Part shown: positions 7,472-16,300 of the stretch, in pieces
Layout: each line of letters begins with the position of its first letter
Numbering within the stretch: the first letter of the stretch is position 1
Source of the DNA: JAJXZP01 sp035505775
GTDB taxonomy: Bacteria; Spirochaetota; Spirochaetia; Treponematales; Rectinemataceae
Direction: 5' to 3'
DNA length: 21,000 nt
Assembly (NCBI GenBank): GCA_035505775.1
Contig: DATJQN010000361.1
Coordinates: forward strand, 1-21,000
Program-made: the position numbers and the translations under genes
The notes under the pieces: generated by a model
Database searches by the model: none
Seen by the model: the letters and a program-made list of their open reading frames with translations, nothing else
What the model was told of the DNA's origin: nothing

Positions 7472-8392
7472 TCAGCGCGCCCGCAGCGGGCGGCTCCCCG
7501 CGGTGGAGCCCAGGAGCCGGGCGCCCTCGCTGAGCAGCGCCGAGCTGAAGTCCTCGAGCAGGGTGGAGTAGCGGTTCCAGCGGTGCCAGTAGTAGGGAAC
7601 GTCGATCCTCGCCCGCTCGTCGAGTTCGACGAGCCCTCCCTCGCGGATGGCCGGCGCGGCCTGGACCTCGGCTATCAGGCTGTAGCCCAGCCCATCGAGG
7701 ACCGCCTCGAGATAGGTGGCCGTGGACGGGATGTAGTGGGCCGGCGGGACGACGAGGGGCTCGCCGAACAGCTGCAGCAGGGACTGGTACTGAAGCTGAT
7801 CATCCCTGCTCACATGGATGACGGGGGCAGCAGCCGCGCTCTCCCGGTCCATGCCCCGGGGGAACCAGCGCAGCGCGAAATCGGGCGAGGCGGCGAGGCG
7901 GTAGCGCATGGCGCCGATGAAGGTGCAGGCGCAGCCCTGGATGGGACTGCTCTGCGCGCTGATGCAGCCGGCCACGGTTCCCGACTTGAGCATCTCGAGG
8001 GTGCGCTCCTGGTCGCCCACCAGGATCTCGAGGGTCACGGCCCTGCTTTTCAGGAACTCGGTGATGGCGGGCATGAGCCATACCGAAAGGCTGTCGGCAT
8101 TGACAGCGATCGGCAGCTCGCTGAAACCGGCCTCGCTGCGCATGCCGAGCTCGCCGAGAGCCTCCTCCTCGAGGCCGGAAACCTGGCGGTAGTGCCGGAA
8201 GAGTCGCTCGCCGGCAGCTGTGGCCCGGGGCGGACTCTCCCTGGCTACCAGGATTCTGCCCACCTCGTCTTCGAGCGCCTTCACGCGCTGGGAAACCGCC
8301 GACTGGGTGATGTGGAGCCGCTCCGCGGCCCGCTCAAAGCCCTTTTCCTCGATCACCGCCGCAAAGGCCTCGATCAGTCGATAGTCAAGCAT
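7472..8392 (-). CDS. argP: LysR family transcriptional regulator, ArgP/LysG (IciA) type
   Basis: The 306-residue protein opens with the winged helix-turn-helix of LysR regulators (MLDYRLIEAFAAVIEEKGF, then RAAERLHITQSAVSQRVKALE). The first ~60 residues are closest to the ArgP/LysG group, which controls basic amino acid export and related genes in other bacteria. The remainder fits the LysR substrate-binding domain. The ATG at 8392 has no Shine-Dalgarno sequence, but a TACTAT -10 element ends seven bases upstream, and an 11-bp palindrome overlaps that promoter, consistent with autoregulation. It is divergent from a DUF2917 gene, the likely target by position. Its stop codon directly abuts that of the kinase, with no base between them. 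The ArgP subgroup call is from the N-terminal motif; the symbol is tentative and the ligand is unknown. Confidence 0.82.
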   Translation of the reverse strand: MLDYRLIEAFAAVIEEKGFERAAERLHITQSAVSQRVKALEDEVGRILVARESPPRATAAGERLFRHYRQVSGLEEEALGELGMRSEAGFSELPIAVNADSLSVWLMPAITEFLKSRAVTLEILVGDQERTLEMLKSGTVAGCISAQSSPIQGCACTFIGAMRYRLAASPDFALRWFPRGMDRESAAAAPVIHVSRDDQLQYQSLLQLFGEPLVVPPAHYIPSTATYLEAVLDGLGYSLIAEVQAAPAIREGGLVELDERARIDVPYYWHRWNRYSTLLEDFSSALLSEGARLLGSTAGSRPLRAR

Positions 8393-8398
8393 GAATCA

Positions 8399-8427
8399 AT
8401 AGTAGCACTGCTAATGATCCATGGTAA
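8399..8427 (-). promoter_or_regulatory. Candidate start-proximal promoter of the LysR gene
   Basis: On the minus strand, TTACCA (8427-8422) is followed by a 17-base spacer and TACTAT (8404-8399), each matching four of six consensus bases. The -10 ends six bases before 8392, so transcription would begin at or next to the A of the start codon. Confidence 0.45.
8403..8413. promoter_or_regulatory. Inverted repeat, candidate LysR operator
   Basis: TAGCACTGCTA is a perfect 5+1+5 inverted repeat. It sits in the AT-rich divergent region, on the -10 and spacer of the LysR promoter. Its T-n9-A form is shorter than the classical T-n11-A box, so the operator call rests on position and symmetry. Confidence 0.4.
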
Positions 8428-8435
8428 TTATTAAT

Positions 8436-8464
8436 TTCACGAATATGCGCAAATCTGGTACTCT
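8436..8464 (+). promoter_or_regulatory. Candidate promoter of the DUF2917 gene
   Basis: TTCACG (8436-8441) is followed by a 17-base spacer and TACTCT (8459-8464). Transcription would begin near 8471, leaving a leader of about 70 bases before the ATG at 8543. The match to consensus is modest. A LysR-type activator bound in the upstream AT-rich part could compensate. Confidence 0.3.
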
Positions 8465-8542
8465 TTGCCTGAAAAGAGACAAGACGCCGGGGCACGGCAT
8501 GCCCGGCTTGTGGCGGCGCAGGGCGCCCGGGAGGGTAACTAT

Positions 8543-8824
8543 ATGACAGGTATGGAACTTGGGCTCAGGATCGGTGACGTGGCGCGCTCGGTGAGCCTCG
8601 CCCTCGAAGGCCCCACCTTCCGCGTGGCCATCCTCCCCGGCGAACTCCTCCGCGTACCCCGGGGCCGCCGGCAGCTTCGGGTGGTCTCGGGCACGGCCTG
8701 GCTCTCCAGCGACCGCGGCGACGAGCTTCTCGGCCGCGGGGAGGTTGCGGAGCTTCGCGGGGCCCAGCACGACGCCCTGATCTCCGATATCGGGGGCGAG
8801 GGCTTGTTCCTGGAGATCGCCTAG
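8543..8824 (+). CDS. DUF2917 domain protein
   Basis: This 93-residue protein fits the DUF2917 pattern: a small beta-rich domain with LLRVPRGRRQLRVVSGTAWL, then SSDRGDELLGRGEV and an ALISDIG ending. The function of the family is not known to me. The jelly-roll-like pattern suggests a small cupin-type fold, but no metal-ligand set is obvious. ATG 8543 is chosen because GGGAGGG (8529-8535) lies seven bases upstream. The frame is open further upstream to an ATG at 8465, but that would start within one base of the candidate -10. It is transcribed divergently from the LysR gene, the usual arrangement of a regulator and its target. Confidence 0.72.
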   Translation: MTGMELGLRIGDVARSVSLALEGPTFRVAILPGELLRVPRGRRQLRVVSGTAWLSSDRGDELLGRGEVAELRGAQHDALISDIGGEGLFLEIA

Positions 8825-8882
8825 CGCTATTTCCGTCCGCCCCGCCTCGGGTCGGCGCGTTCCCCTGAGCCGGGCCCGTGGT

Positions 8883-8888
8883 TATAGT
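8883..8888 (+). promoter_or_regulatory. Candidate -10 element of the UbiB-family gene
   Basis: TATAGT ends seven bases before the ATG at 8896, and no Shine-Dalgarno sequence is seen. The -35 at 17 bp would be TTCCCC (8860-8865), a poor match, so this rests mainly on the -10 and its spacing, shared with other genes here. Confidence 0.35.
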
Positions 8889-8895
8889 TGTTGAC

Positions 8896-10560
8896 ATGCA
8901 GAGGTCCCGCTACCGTCGCACGCTGCGCTTCTTCTCCCTCATCATGCTCCGCGAGCTCTGGTGGGACCTGGCCCTCCCGAGAATCGGCTTCGAGTTCCTC
9001 TCCCGACGCACGCGCCCCGTCCGCTACAGGCGGATCGCTGCCGCCTTCCGTGCACTCGCTGTCGAGATGGGGGGAGTCCTCATCAAGGTGGGCCAGTTCC
9101 TCTCCTCCCGGCTCGATGTGCTGCCCCGGGAGATCACCGCGGAGCTGGCCGGACTCCAGGACGAGGTCGGGGCCGAGGACTTCGAGTCGATCCGCGCCGT
9201 CATCGAAGCCGAGTTCGGCACTCCCCTCGCGGACCGCTTCGAGGACTTCGATCCCGAGCCCCTCGCGTCGGCATCCATCGGGCAGGTGCACCGCGCCCGC
9301 ATCCGGGTCGGGCCGGAGCTTGCCCCCCGGCTCTGCTCGGGCGAAGACCGGGAGAGCTGCCAGGTCGTCGTGAAAGTGCAGCGGCCGCAGATCGAGGAGA
9401 TCGTGGAGGCGGACCTGGCCGCCATCAGGGTCGCCGGCTCCTGGCTCTCCCGCCTGCGGTCCATCCGGCGTCACGTGGACGTGTCCGCGCTCATCGAGGA
9501 ATTCAGCCGGACCCTCTACGAGGAGATCGACTACGAGCACGAGGGCAAGAACGCGGAGCGCTTCGCCCGGAACTTCAGCGGACGGAGCGAGATCGTCGTG
9601 CCCATGGTCCTGTGGTCGCACAGCAGCAGGCGGGTGCTGACGCTCCAGGATGTCGGCGCCATCAAGATCACCGATTACGCGGCCCTCGAGCAGGCGGGAA
9701 TAGACCGTGGCGCGGTCGCGAACAAGCTCCTCGACGTCTATCTGAAGCAGGTCTTCGAGGACGGCTTCTTCCACGCGGACCCGCACCCGGGGAACCTCTT
9801 CGTGCTCCCCTCGGGCGCCTCGTGGAAGCTGGTCTTCGTGGATTTCGGGATGACGGGCAGCATCGCCAAGGATTCCTTCGACGCGCTCCGGGAGGGGCTG
9901 TTCGCCGTTGGCACCAAGGATGCCTCGCGACTCGTCGGAGCCTTCCGGAGTCTCAAGGTTCTCCTGTCCGGGGCCGACCTCGACCTGCTCGAACGGGCCT
10001 GCGCCCGGGTGCTCGATACGCTCTGGGGCAAGTCCACGAGGGATATGCTCAGCCTGAGCGACCGGCAGCTCAAATCCTTCACGGACGAGTTCGGCGAGCT
10101 GCTCTACGAGATGCCCTTCCAGGTGCCCGAGGATCTCATCCTGCTCGGGCGCTGCATCGGCATACTGTCGGGTATGGCCTCGGGCCTCGATCCGAACTTC
10201 AGCGTATGGAAGGGCCTGGCGCCCTACGTGGAGAAGCTCATGCGCACGAACGGGGAGGGCGGGGCTTCCCTGGTCTTCAAGGAGATCGAACACTTCGCCC
10301 GCATGGTCCTGGGCCTGCCGCGCCGGGCCGACGATCTCGCCGCCCTCATGCAGAACGGACGGCTCGAGGTCCGCGTGCCCGAGTTGCGCGAACACATGGG
10401 ACGGCTCGAGTCGGGAATACGCAAGCTCGCCGCATCCATCGTCTTCGCCGCCGGCATCGTGGCGGGTACCCAGCTCTACCTGGGCGGCCACCTCGGCATT
10501 GCGGTCGCCTTCGCGGCGGGAGAGTTCCTCCTCCTCCTCTGGATCCTCCTCTCGCGATGA
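8896..10560 (+). CDS. UbiB/ABC1 (ADCK) family atypical protein kinase
   Basis: The 554-residue protein has the defining motifs of the UbiB/ABC1 family: the K-x-G-Q element in GVLIKVGQFLSSRLDVLP (K64, Q67), LASASIGQVHRA, the kinase lysine in VVVKVQRP (K160), EIDYEHEGKNAERF, the catalytic-loop equivalent FHADPHPGNLF (D295, N300) and the metal-binding VFVDFGMTG (D316). Two hydrophobic helices close the protein (SIVFAAGIVAGTQLYLGG and a second ending LLLLWILLSR), anchoring it in the inner membrane. Family members act as ATPases or kinases in isoprenoid quinone or lipid metabolism. No quinone-synthesis gene is nearby, so the substrate is open. The ATG at 8896 is preferred over a GTG at 8878 because a TATAGT ends seven bases before it. 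Confidence 0.9.
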   Translation: MQRSRYRRTLRFFSLIMLRELWWDLALPRIGFEFLSRRTRPVRYRRIAAAFRALAVEMGGVLIKVGQFLSSRLDVLPREITAELAGLQDEVGAEDFESIRAVIEAEFGTPLADRFEDFDPEPLASASIGQVHRARIRVGPELAPRLCSGEDRESCQVVVKVQRPQIEEIVEADLAAIRVAGSWLSRLRSIRRHVDVSALIEEFSRTLYEEIDYEHEGKNAERFARNFSGRSEIVVPMVLWSHSSRRVLTLQDVGAIKITDYAALEQAGIDRGAVANKLLDVYLKQVFEDGFFHADPHPGNLFVLPSGASWKLVFVDFGMTGSIAKDSFDALREGLFAVGTKDASRLVGAFRSLKVLLSGADLDLLERACARVLDTLWGKSTRDMLSLSDRQLKSFTDEFGELLYEMPFQVPEDLILLGRCIGILSGMASGLDPNFSVWKGLAPYVEKLMRTNGEGGASLVFKEIEHFARMVLGLPRRADDLAALMQNGRLEVRVPELREHMGRLESGIRKLAASIVFAAGIVAGTQLYLGGHLGIAVAFAAGEFLLLLWILLSR

Positions 10561-10767
10561 GGGGCTGCAGGACCCGACAGAGCTGCCCCACCGGGCGGCC
10601 CGGTGGGCGGCGGTCGGCGGCTTTCTTGCCGGCTTCCAGAGGGCGAAGGGGAATGGTAGGATGAAGAATGCACGAAGCGAGATTCCCGGAGCGGGTCCTG
10701 ACGCGTCCCTCCTTCCCGGGTCGCAGCCGGGGCATCGGCGTGCCCAGGCCCACGGAGCGGTAAGGGT
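10561..10767. other. Intergenic region with a GC hairpin and a possible leader ORF
   Basis: A 9-bp stem with a 3-base loop lies at 10587-10607 (CCCACCGGG and its complement), 27 bases past the UbiB stop. No T-tract follows, so it is not a standard intrinsic terminator. TAGGAT at 10657-10662 resembles a -10 element. A 31-codon frame from ATG 10668 ends at TAA 10761-10763, four bases before the GAF gene. A second frame, from ATG 10661, ends with a TGA overlapping the GAF start. Neither has sequence features that prove expression. Confidence 0.4.
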
Positions 10768-11754
10768 ATGAGTCCTTCGACTGACCGGGACTTCCTTGAT
10801 CTCAGCTCCCTGCTGGCCCGAAGGCGGGGGCTGACCGACTTCTTCCGCCAGATCCAGGACCATGTCGCCCGGCGCGTCGGCGTGAGCAATCTGTTTGTGG
10901 CTCTCCTGGAGGACGAGACCCACATCTCCTTCCCCGTCGTCTCGGATGAGAGCGAGGAAATCCTGGAGCTCGGACTCTTTCCGCTCGACGGACTCACCGC
11001 CGAGGTGATCGCCACGGGCCGGCGGCTCTGGACCGGCGAGATTCCCGACCTCTTCGAGAAACACCGCTTCCTGGGACCGCGCGCCACCGAATGGCTGGGC
11101 ATTCCCCTGATCGACCGGGAGGGCCGGGCCCTCGGCGCGTTCGTGGTCCAGAGCTACACTCCCGGATTCCGCTTCGACGCCGCCGACCTCGTCTACCTGG
11201 AGAGCGTTGCGCTCCATGTCGGCCTGGCGCTGCAGCTCCACGCATTCGAGCGGGAACGGGCGGTCAGGTCGATCGCCGCCCTCGTCGAGGAGACGACCGA
11301 CCTCGAGAGTCTGTACCCCGGCATCCAGCGCATCGTGAGCGGTCTCCTGCCCCCGGCTGCCGAGAGTTTCATAGTCGCGCGGCTCGATGAGGCGCGCGGC
11401 CTGTTCCGGCCCGAATACGTCGTCGACACCCGCGAGACCCTGGCCGGGGGCGCCTGGCCCGTCGGGCAGGGGCTCTCCAGCTACGTCGTCGGAGGTGGCG
11501 GGAGACCCTTCATCTATGAAGAGGGGATAACCCCCCTGCCGGAGGGCTACGTCGTGCGGGGCGAAGAGCCGGTGTATTGGCTCGGGGTTCCGCTCCGCAT
11601 CGACACGGTGATGCTCGGTGTCGTGATCATTCAAACCTACGACCGGGCTTCGCCTCTGTCGCGCGACGATCTGCGCAGCCTCGAGGAGATCGCCCCCTCC
11701 ATTTCCCTCGCGATCGCGAAGACCGAGCTGCTGCGCCACGGCTCTCACCGCTGA
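10768..11754 (+). CDS. Tandem GAF domain protein without an output domain
   Basis: The 328-residue protein consists of two GAF-like modules. The first covers about residues 15-155 and includes VGVSNLFVALLEDE, GLTAEVIATGRRLWTGEI and WLGIPLIDREGRALGAFVVQ. The second covers about 165-320, with SFIVARLDEARGLF, GLSSYVVGGGGRPFI and WLGVPLRIDTVMLGVVIIQ. The WLG(I/V)PL strand of the sensor core is repeated in both. No kinase, cyclase, GGDEF, HTH or other output domain is present, so it should be a cytoplasmic small-molecule or redox sensor acting through a partner. The frame has a stop at 10699-10701 and no earlier start codon, so ATG 10768 is the start, with GGAG (10754-10757) ten bases before it. 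It is convergent with the MocR gene. Confidence 0.83.
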   Translation: MSPSTDRDFLDLSSLLARRRGLTDFFRQIQDHVARRVGVSNLFVALLEDETHISFPVVSDESEEILELGLFPLDGLTAEVIATGRRLWTGEIPDLFEKHRFLGPRATEWLGIPLIDREGRALGAFVVQSYTPGFRFDAADLVYLESVALHVGLALQLHAFERERAVRSIAALVEETTDLESLYPGIQRIVSGLLPPAAESFIVARLDEARGLFRPEYVVDTRETLAGGAWPVGQGLSSYVVGGGGRPFIYEEGITPLPEGYVVRGEEPVYWLGVPLRIDTVMLGVVIIQTYDRASPLSRDDLRSLEEIAPSISLAIAKTELLRHGSHR

Positions 11755-11767
11755 CGGCCGCGGCCTC

Positions 11768-11782
11768 CCGGTGCGCCACCGG
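11768..11782. other. Small inverted repeat between convergent genes
   Basis: CCGGTG and CACCGG form a perfect 6-bp stem with a 3-base loop, 13 bases beyond the GAF gene stop, in the 99-bp gap (11755-11853) before the convergent MocR gene. No T-run follows on either strand, so its role in termination is doubtful. Nothing else is seen in the gap. Confidence 0.3.
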
Positions 11783-11853
11783 TCGCGCGGCAGACCGCTC
11801 TCCCGCGAATGCGCCGCCGGGCGCGCGGCGGCCCGTGTGGTGCCGCCGGCAGG

Positions 11854-13290
11854 CTACTGTGCGTCGAGGAGCCGGGCGACGAGTTTCCCGAGCCGCGCGA
11901 CATCGACCTCGGTGCCGTCAGACCAGCTCGCGGCATTCAGGCGCACGAAGTCGTCGAATTTGCGGGAAGGCGAGAAGATATAGCCCGGAGCGATGGTGAT
12001 GAAGGACTTGAGCGCCTCCCGGTAGAGCCGCATGGAGTCCAGCCTGCCCGGCAGCTGGACCCAGAGGACAAAGCCCCCCTGGGGCTCGGTGATGCGCGTG
12101 CCCGCGGGGAAGTTGGCTGCAACCGAGCGGGCGAGCAGGTCCACCTTGCGTGCGTAGGCGCGGCGGATGGCGCGGAGGTGATGCTCGTAGCCGCCCGACT
12201 CGAGAAACCGCGCGATGGCCAGCTGCGGCAGGGCGGGCGAGCGGATGTTCAGACTCATCTTCAGCCGGAGGACCGCGTCGAAGTGGCGCCCGGCTGCGAC
12301 CCAGCCCGTGCGGTAGCCCGGCGAGATGTCCTTCGAAAACGACGAGCAGAGCAGGACGTTGCCCGTCCGGTCGAAGGACTTCGTGACCCGGGGCCGGGGC
12401 TCGGCGAAATAGAGCTCGCCGTTGATGTCGTCCTCGATGAGGGGGATGCCCCGGGCGGCGAGGAACCCGACCATCTCGGCCTTGTCCCCGTCGCTCATGA
12501 GACTCCCGGAGGGATTCGAGAAGCTCGACATGGCCACGACGGCCTTCACGGGATGGTTCTCCACGGCGAAGCGCAGGGCGTCCAGGCTCATGCCGGTTCT
12601 CGGATGCGAGGGTATCTCGAGCACCCGGAGGTGCTGGGCCTGGAGCGCGAGGAGGATGCCGAAGTAGGTGGGCGACTCGACGGCGACGAGATCGCCGGGA
12701 GCGCAGGTCGCCTGGAGGCTCAGGCAGACGGCTTCCGTGCAGCCGGCGGTGATGATGATGTCGTCCGGGGAAAGATCGGAGCCGAAGCCGAAGGCGCGTT
12801 GTGCGATCTGGATCCTGAGCTCCTCGCGACCGGCCGGCGATCCTCCCACCGAGATGGAGCTCTCCTCCCCGCGGGCGCAGTCGATGAGCAGCCGGTTGAG
12901 CCGCGCGGTCGGGAGCAGTGCCGGGTCGGGCATCGCCGCGCCGAACTGCGCGTAGTCCAGCTTGAGCGTGTCCCGGATGAGGCTCACGGAAACGGCGTCG
13001 ATGCTGACCTCTGCGGGGTCGCTGTGATCGCTCGAATAGTCCGGCTCGGGCGTGCCCAGGCGCGGCCGCAGGGCGACGTAGTAGCCGGACTGGGGCCGCG
13101 CCTCGAGCACGCCCCGGTTCTCGAGCAGCTGGTAGGCCTGCACGACCGTGGAAAAGCTGATGCCCCGCTTGAGACTGGTTTCCCGTATGGAGGGGACGCG
13201 CGTGCCCACGGGGAAGGTGCCCGCGAGGATCTGCGACTCGAGCTCCTGGGCAAAGCGCTCGTAGAGAGGCACTCGACGCAGACCGGCCAT
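11854..13290 (-). CDS. MocR-type regulator: GntR winged helix fused to an aminotransferase-like domain
   Basis: The 478-residue protein has a GntR winged helix at residues ~1-75 (PLYERFAQELESQILAG, then TRVPSIRETSLKRGIS and TVVQAYQLLENRGVLE), followed by a fold-type I aminotransferase domain. PLP-site motifs are present: ITAGCTEAV, SSFSNPSGS, LIEDDINGEL and SSFSKDISPGYRTGW with the Schiff-base lysine at K320. MocR proteins usually sense PLP or an amino acid adduct of it and control vitamin B6, GABA, taurine or similar genes. Some have real transaminase activity. The ATG at 13290 has AGGA five bases upstream. It follows the activase gene by 22 bases on the same strand, so the two are probably one transcript. 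No pdxST or other known MocR target is in the window. Confidence 0.9.
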   Translation of the reverse strand: MAGLRRVPLYERFAQELESQILAGTFPVGTRVPSIRETSLKRGISFSTVVQAYQLLENRGVLEARPQSGYYVALRPRLGTPEPDYSSDHSDPAEVSIDAVSVSLIRDTLKLDYAQFGAAMPDPALLPTARLNRLLIDCARGEESSISVGGSPAGREELRIQIAQRAFGFGSDLSPDDIIITAGCTEAVCLSLQATCAPGDLVAVESPTYFGILLALQAQHLRVLEIPSHPRTGMSLDALRFAVENHPVKAVVAMSSFSNPSGSLMSDGDKAEMVGFLAARGIPLIEDDINGELYFAEPRPRVTKSFDRTGNVLLCSSFSKDISPGYRTGWVAAGRHFDAVLRLKMSLNIRSPALPQLAIARFLESGGYEHHLRAIRRAYARKVDLLARSVAANFPAGTRITEPQGGFVLWVQLPGRLDSMRLYREALKSFITIAPGYIFSPSRKFDDFVRLNAASWSDGTEVDVARLGKLVARLLDAQ

Positions 13291-13312
13291 GGCTATCCTG
13301 CGGCCCGACGGG

Positions 13313-16300
13313 CTAGGCCGTCTCCGTGCGTGCGCCCTGCGGGGTCGGGGCCCCGGGCGCCCCGAGATCGGATTCCTCGTCCTCCGCCGGCTCAGGCGCG
13401 GGCCGCGGCCCTCTCCGGGCGTTGGCCATGAGGAGCTTCAGGCGGTTGAGCTGGTTCACCTCGGAGGCCCCGGGGTCGAAGTCGATCGCCGACACCGGCA
13501 CGGCGGGGTAGCGGCGCCGGAGCTCCTTGAGCATGCCCTTCCCGGTGACGTGGTTGGGGAGGCAGGCGAAGGGCTGGAGACAGACGATTCCGCTCGAGCC
13601 GCCCCGGATGAGCTCGACCATCTCGGCAGTGAGGAACCAGCCCTCGCCGGTGCAGTTGCCGAGCTGGACGATGCCGTCCACGCCCGCCGCGAGCTCGTGT
13701 ATGCCGGGCGGGGCGTCGAAGCGGGAGCTCCGCCTGAGCGCCCGCGTCAGCGGCGAGCGGACGAGGCCGAGGGCCGCTATCCCGAGACGCGAGAGGAGCT
13801 CGCCCTTGAGGCTGCCGCCGAGCTTCCGGTGGCGGAAGATGCCGTTGTAGGTCGAGTAGAGGAGGAAGTCGTACAGGTCCGGGACGACCGCCTCCCCGCC
13901 CTCGGCCTCGATCGTCTCCACGATGTGACCGTTGGCGTCCGGGTGGAACTTCACGAGGATCTCGCCGACCACGCCGATCCTCGGCCTGCGCGCCTCGTCG
14001 CGGAGGGGCAGGCGGTCGAAGTCGCGCACGATGGCGGAAAGCGTACGGGCGAAGCGCGGGAAGGAGGGGCGGCGGAGCTCCTCCGAACAGCGGAGCAGCC
14101 AGCGCTCGACGAGGGCGTCAGCGGAACCCTTTACGGCCTCGTAGGGGCGGGTGCGATAGAGCAGCCGCATGAGCGCGTCGCCGTAGACCAGGGCCTGCAG
14201 GCCCCGCACGAGCATCGACGGGCCCAGCCTGAAGCCGGGGTTGCGCTCGAGGGCCGCGGCGCTCAGCGAGATGACCGGCACCCGCTCGAGCCCGGAGTCG
14301 GCGAGGGCCTTGCGAATGAAGGCGATGTAGTTCGTCGCGCGGCAGCCTCCCCCCGTCTGCGATATGAGGACGGCCGTCCGGTCCGGATCGTAGCGGCCGG
14401 ACTTGAGAGCCTCGAGCAGCTGTCCGGTGACGAGGATCGAGGGATAGCAGGCGTCGTTGTTGACCGACCGCAGACCTTCGTCGAGGGCGCCCGCCCCCGC
14501 CACGGGGAGGATGTCGAGCCGGTATCCGGCGTAGCGGAAGGCGTGCTCGATCATCCTGAAATGGATGGGGGACATCTGCGGAGCGAGAATCGTGTACTCG
14601 CGGCGCATCTCTTCGGTGAACAGGGGCCGGGGACGGAGCGGGTCGGGCTTCCGGGCGAGGACCGCAGCGGCCCGCCGCTCCCCCACGGCCGCGGCCAGCG
14701 AGCGGAGCCGGATGCGGGCGGCGCCGAGGTTGGCGTGCTCGTCTATCTTGACTCCCGTGTAGATCTTGCCCGTGCGTCCGAGGATCTCCTCGACCTGGTC
14801 GGCCGTGACCGCGTCGAGGCCGCAGCCGAAGGAGATCAGCTGCACGAGGTCGAGGTCGTCCCGCATCGAGACGAAGCTGGCGGCAGCGTACAGGCGCGAG
14901 TGGTAGGCCCACTGGTCCACGACGCGGAGTCTGCGCTCCACCTGTCCCAGATGCGCGATGGAATCCTCGCTGATGACGGCCATTCCCAGTGCGGTGATGA
15001 GCGAGGGAAGGCCGTGATGGATCTCCGGGTCGAGGTGATAGGGCCTGCCGGCGAGCACTATGCCGTGGCCCCCGCTGCGCTCGATCCATGCCACCGCCGC
15101 CTCGCCCTGGGCGCGAAGCTCGGCGCGGAAGTTCGCAAGCTCGCGGTAGGCGGCTGTCAGGGCCCGGCCGGCCTCTTCGGGCGTGACGGAGAAGGCGGCC
15201 AGCTCCTCGACGACCCTCGACTTCATGGCCTCGGGATCGGCGAGGGGGAGGAAGGGATCGGCGTAGTGCACGCTCCCGTCGCGGAAGGCCTCCACGTTGT
15301 TCCGCAGCACTTCCGGATACGAGGTGACGATGGGACAGTTGAAGCAGTTGTCGGAGCCCTCGACGAAACGCTCCTCCTTCGGAATGCAGGGGTAGAAGAT
15401 GAATCGGAGGCCCCGCTCGACGAGGGAGACCGCGTGGCCGTGCGCGAGCTTCGCCGGATAGCAGGCCGACTCGGAGGGGATCGTGTCCATGCCGCGCTCG
15501 TAGACGCTCCTCGACGAGCGCCGGGACAGCTCGACGCGGAAGCCGAGCTCGGTGAAGAGCGTGAACCAGAAGGGGTAGTTCTCGTAGATGTTGAGGACGC
15601 GCGGTATGCCGACCGAGCCCCGTCCCGGCCGACCCGCGACGAGGGGGCGGTAGCGGAAAAGGCGTTCGTACTTCCAGGCGTAGAGGTCCGGCGGGGCGTC
15701 GCCGTCGGCGGCCGCGCCCGGCGCGGCGGCCGCGGCGGCTTCCGTGTGGGCTGAAGCGGTCAGGCCGCGCTCGAAGTCGGCGACCGCGAGGATCTCGCCG
15801 CGCTCGCATCGGTTGCCGGTCACATGGATCCGCGACTCCTCCTCCGATCCGCTGCCGAATCGCGTGATCGTCAGGAGACAGGCGTTGGCGCAGCCGGGGC
15901 AGCGCCTCGGCTCCGCGCGATAGGCGAAACTGCCCAGCTCGTCCGGGCCGAGCACGGTCGAGGTCGCGCCTTCGCGCCACCTGGACCGGGCGATCAGCGC
16001 GGCTCCGTAGGCGCCCATGAGGCCGGTCTCGACCGGTCGTACGGGCCTGATGCCCGAGATCAGCTCGAAGGCGCGCAGCACGGCGTCGCTGGCGAAGGTT
16101 CCGCCCTGGACCACCACCTTCCGTCCCACCGACTCGGGATTGCGGAGGCGGATCACCTTCTGGAGGGCGTTGCGGATCACGGAGTAGGCCAGTCCCGCCG
16201 AGATGTCGGCGGGGCTGGCGCCCTCCTTCTGGGACTGCTTGACGCGGGAGTTCATGAACACCGTGCAGCGGCTTCCCAGATCCACGGGAGCGTCCGATTC

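Noticed and set aside
8465..8542. Upstream start for the DUF2917 protein at 8465
   Set aside because: It begins immediately after the candidate -10, lacks a ribosome-binding site and adds residues with no family match. ATG 8543 has GGGAGGG at good spacing.
10587..10607. Strong GC hairpin after the UbiB gene as an intrinsic terminator
   Set aside because: The stem is good, but no T-run follows it, so I kept it only as a hairpin in the intergenic entry.
8827..11748. 973-codon open frame on the minus strand opposite the UbiB-family and GAF genes
   Set aside because: It spans two well-supported genes and the gap between them, its translation is low-complexity (Glu, Gly, Arg, Asp rich), and it matches no family. 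Long antisense frames are expected in GC-rich DNA with strong third-position bias.
13289..15754. 821-codon plus-strand frame opposite the activase-like gene
   Set aside because: It is a mirror of a gene with clear motifs throughout. The translation has no recognisable domain and shows the same Glu/Gly/Val/Arg-rich composition as other shadows.
14118..15980. 620-codon frame on the minus strand within the activase gene, in another frame
   Set aside because: It is very Arg/Pro/Gly rich and overlaps the frame that encodes the conserved DUF2229 motifs. There is no sign of a frameshift in the real frame.
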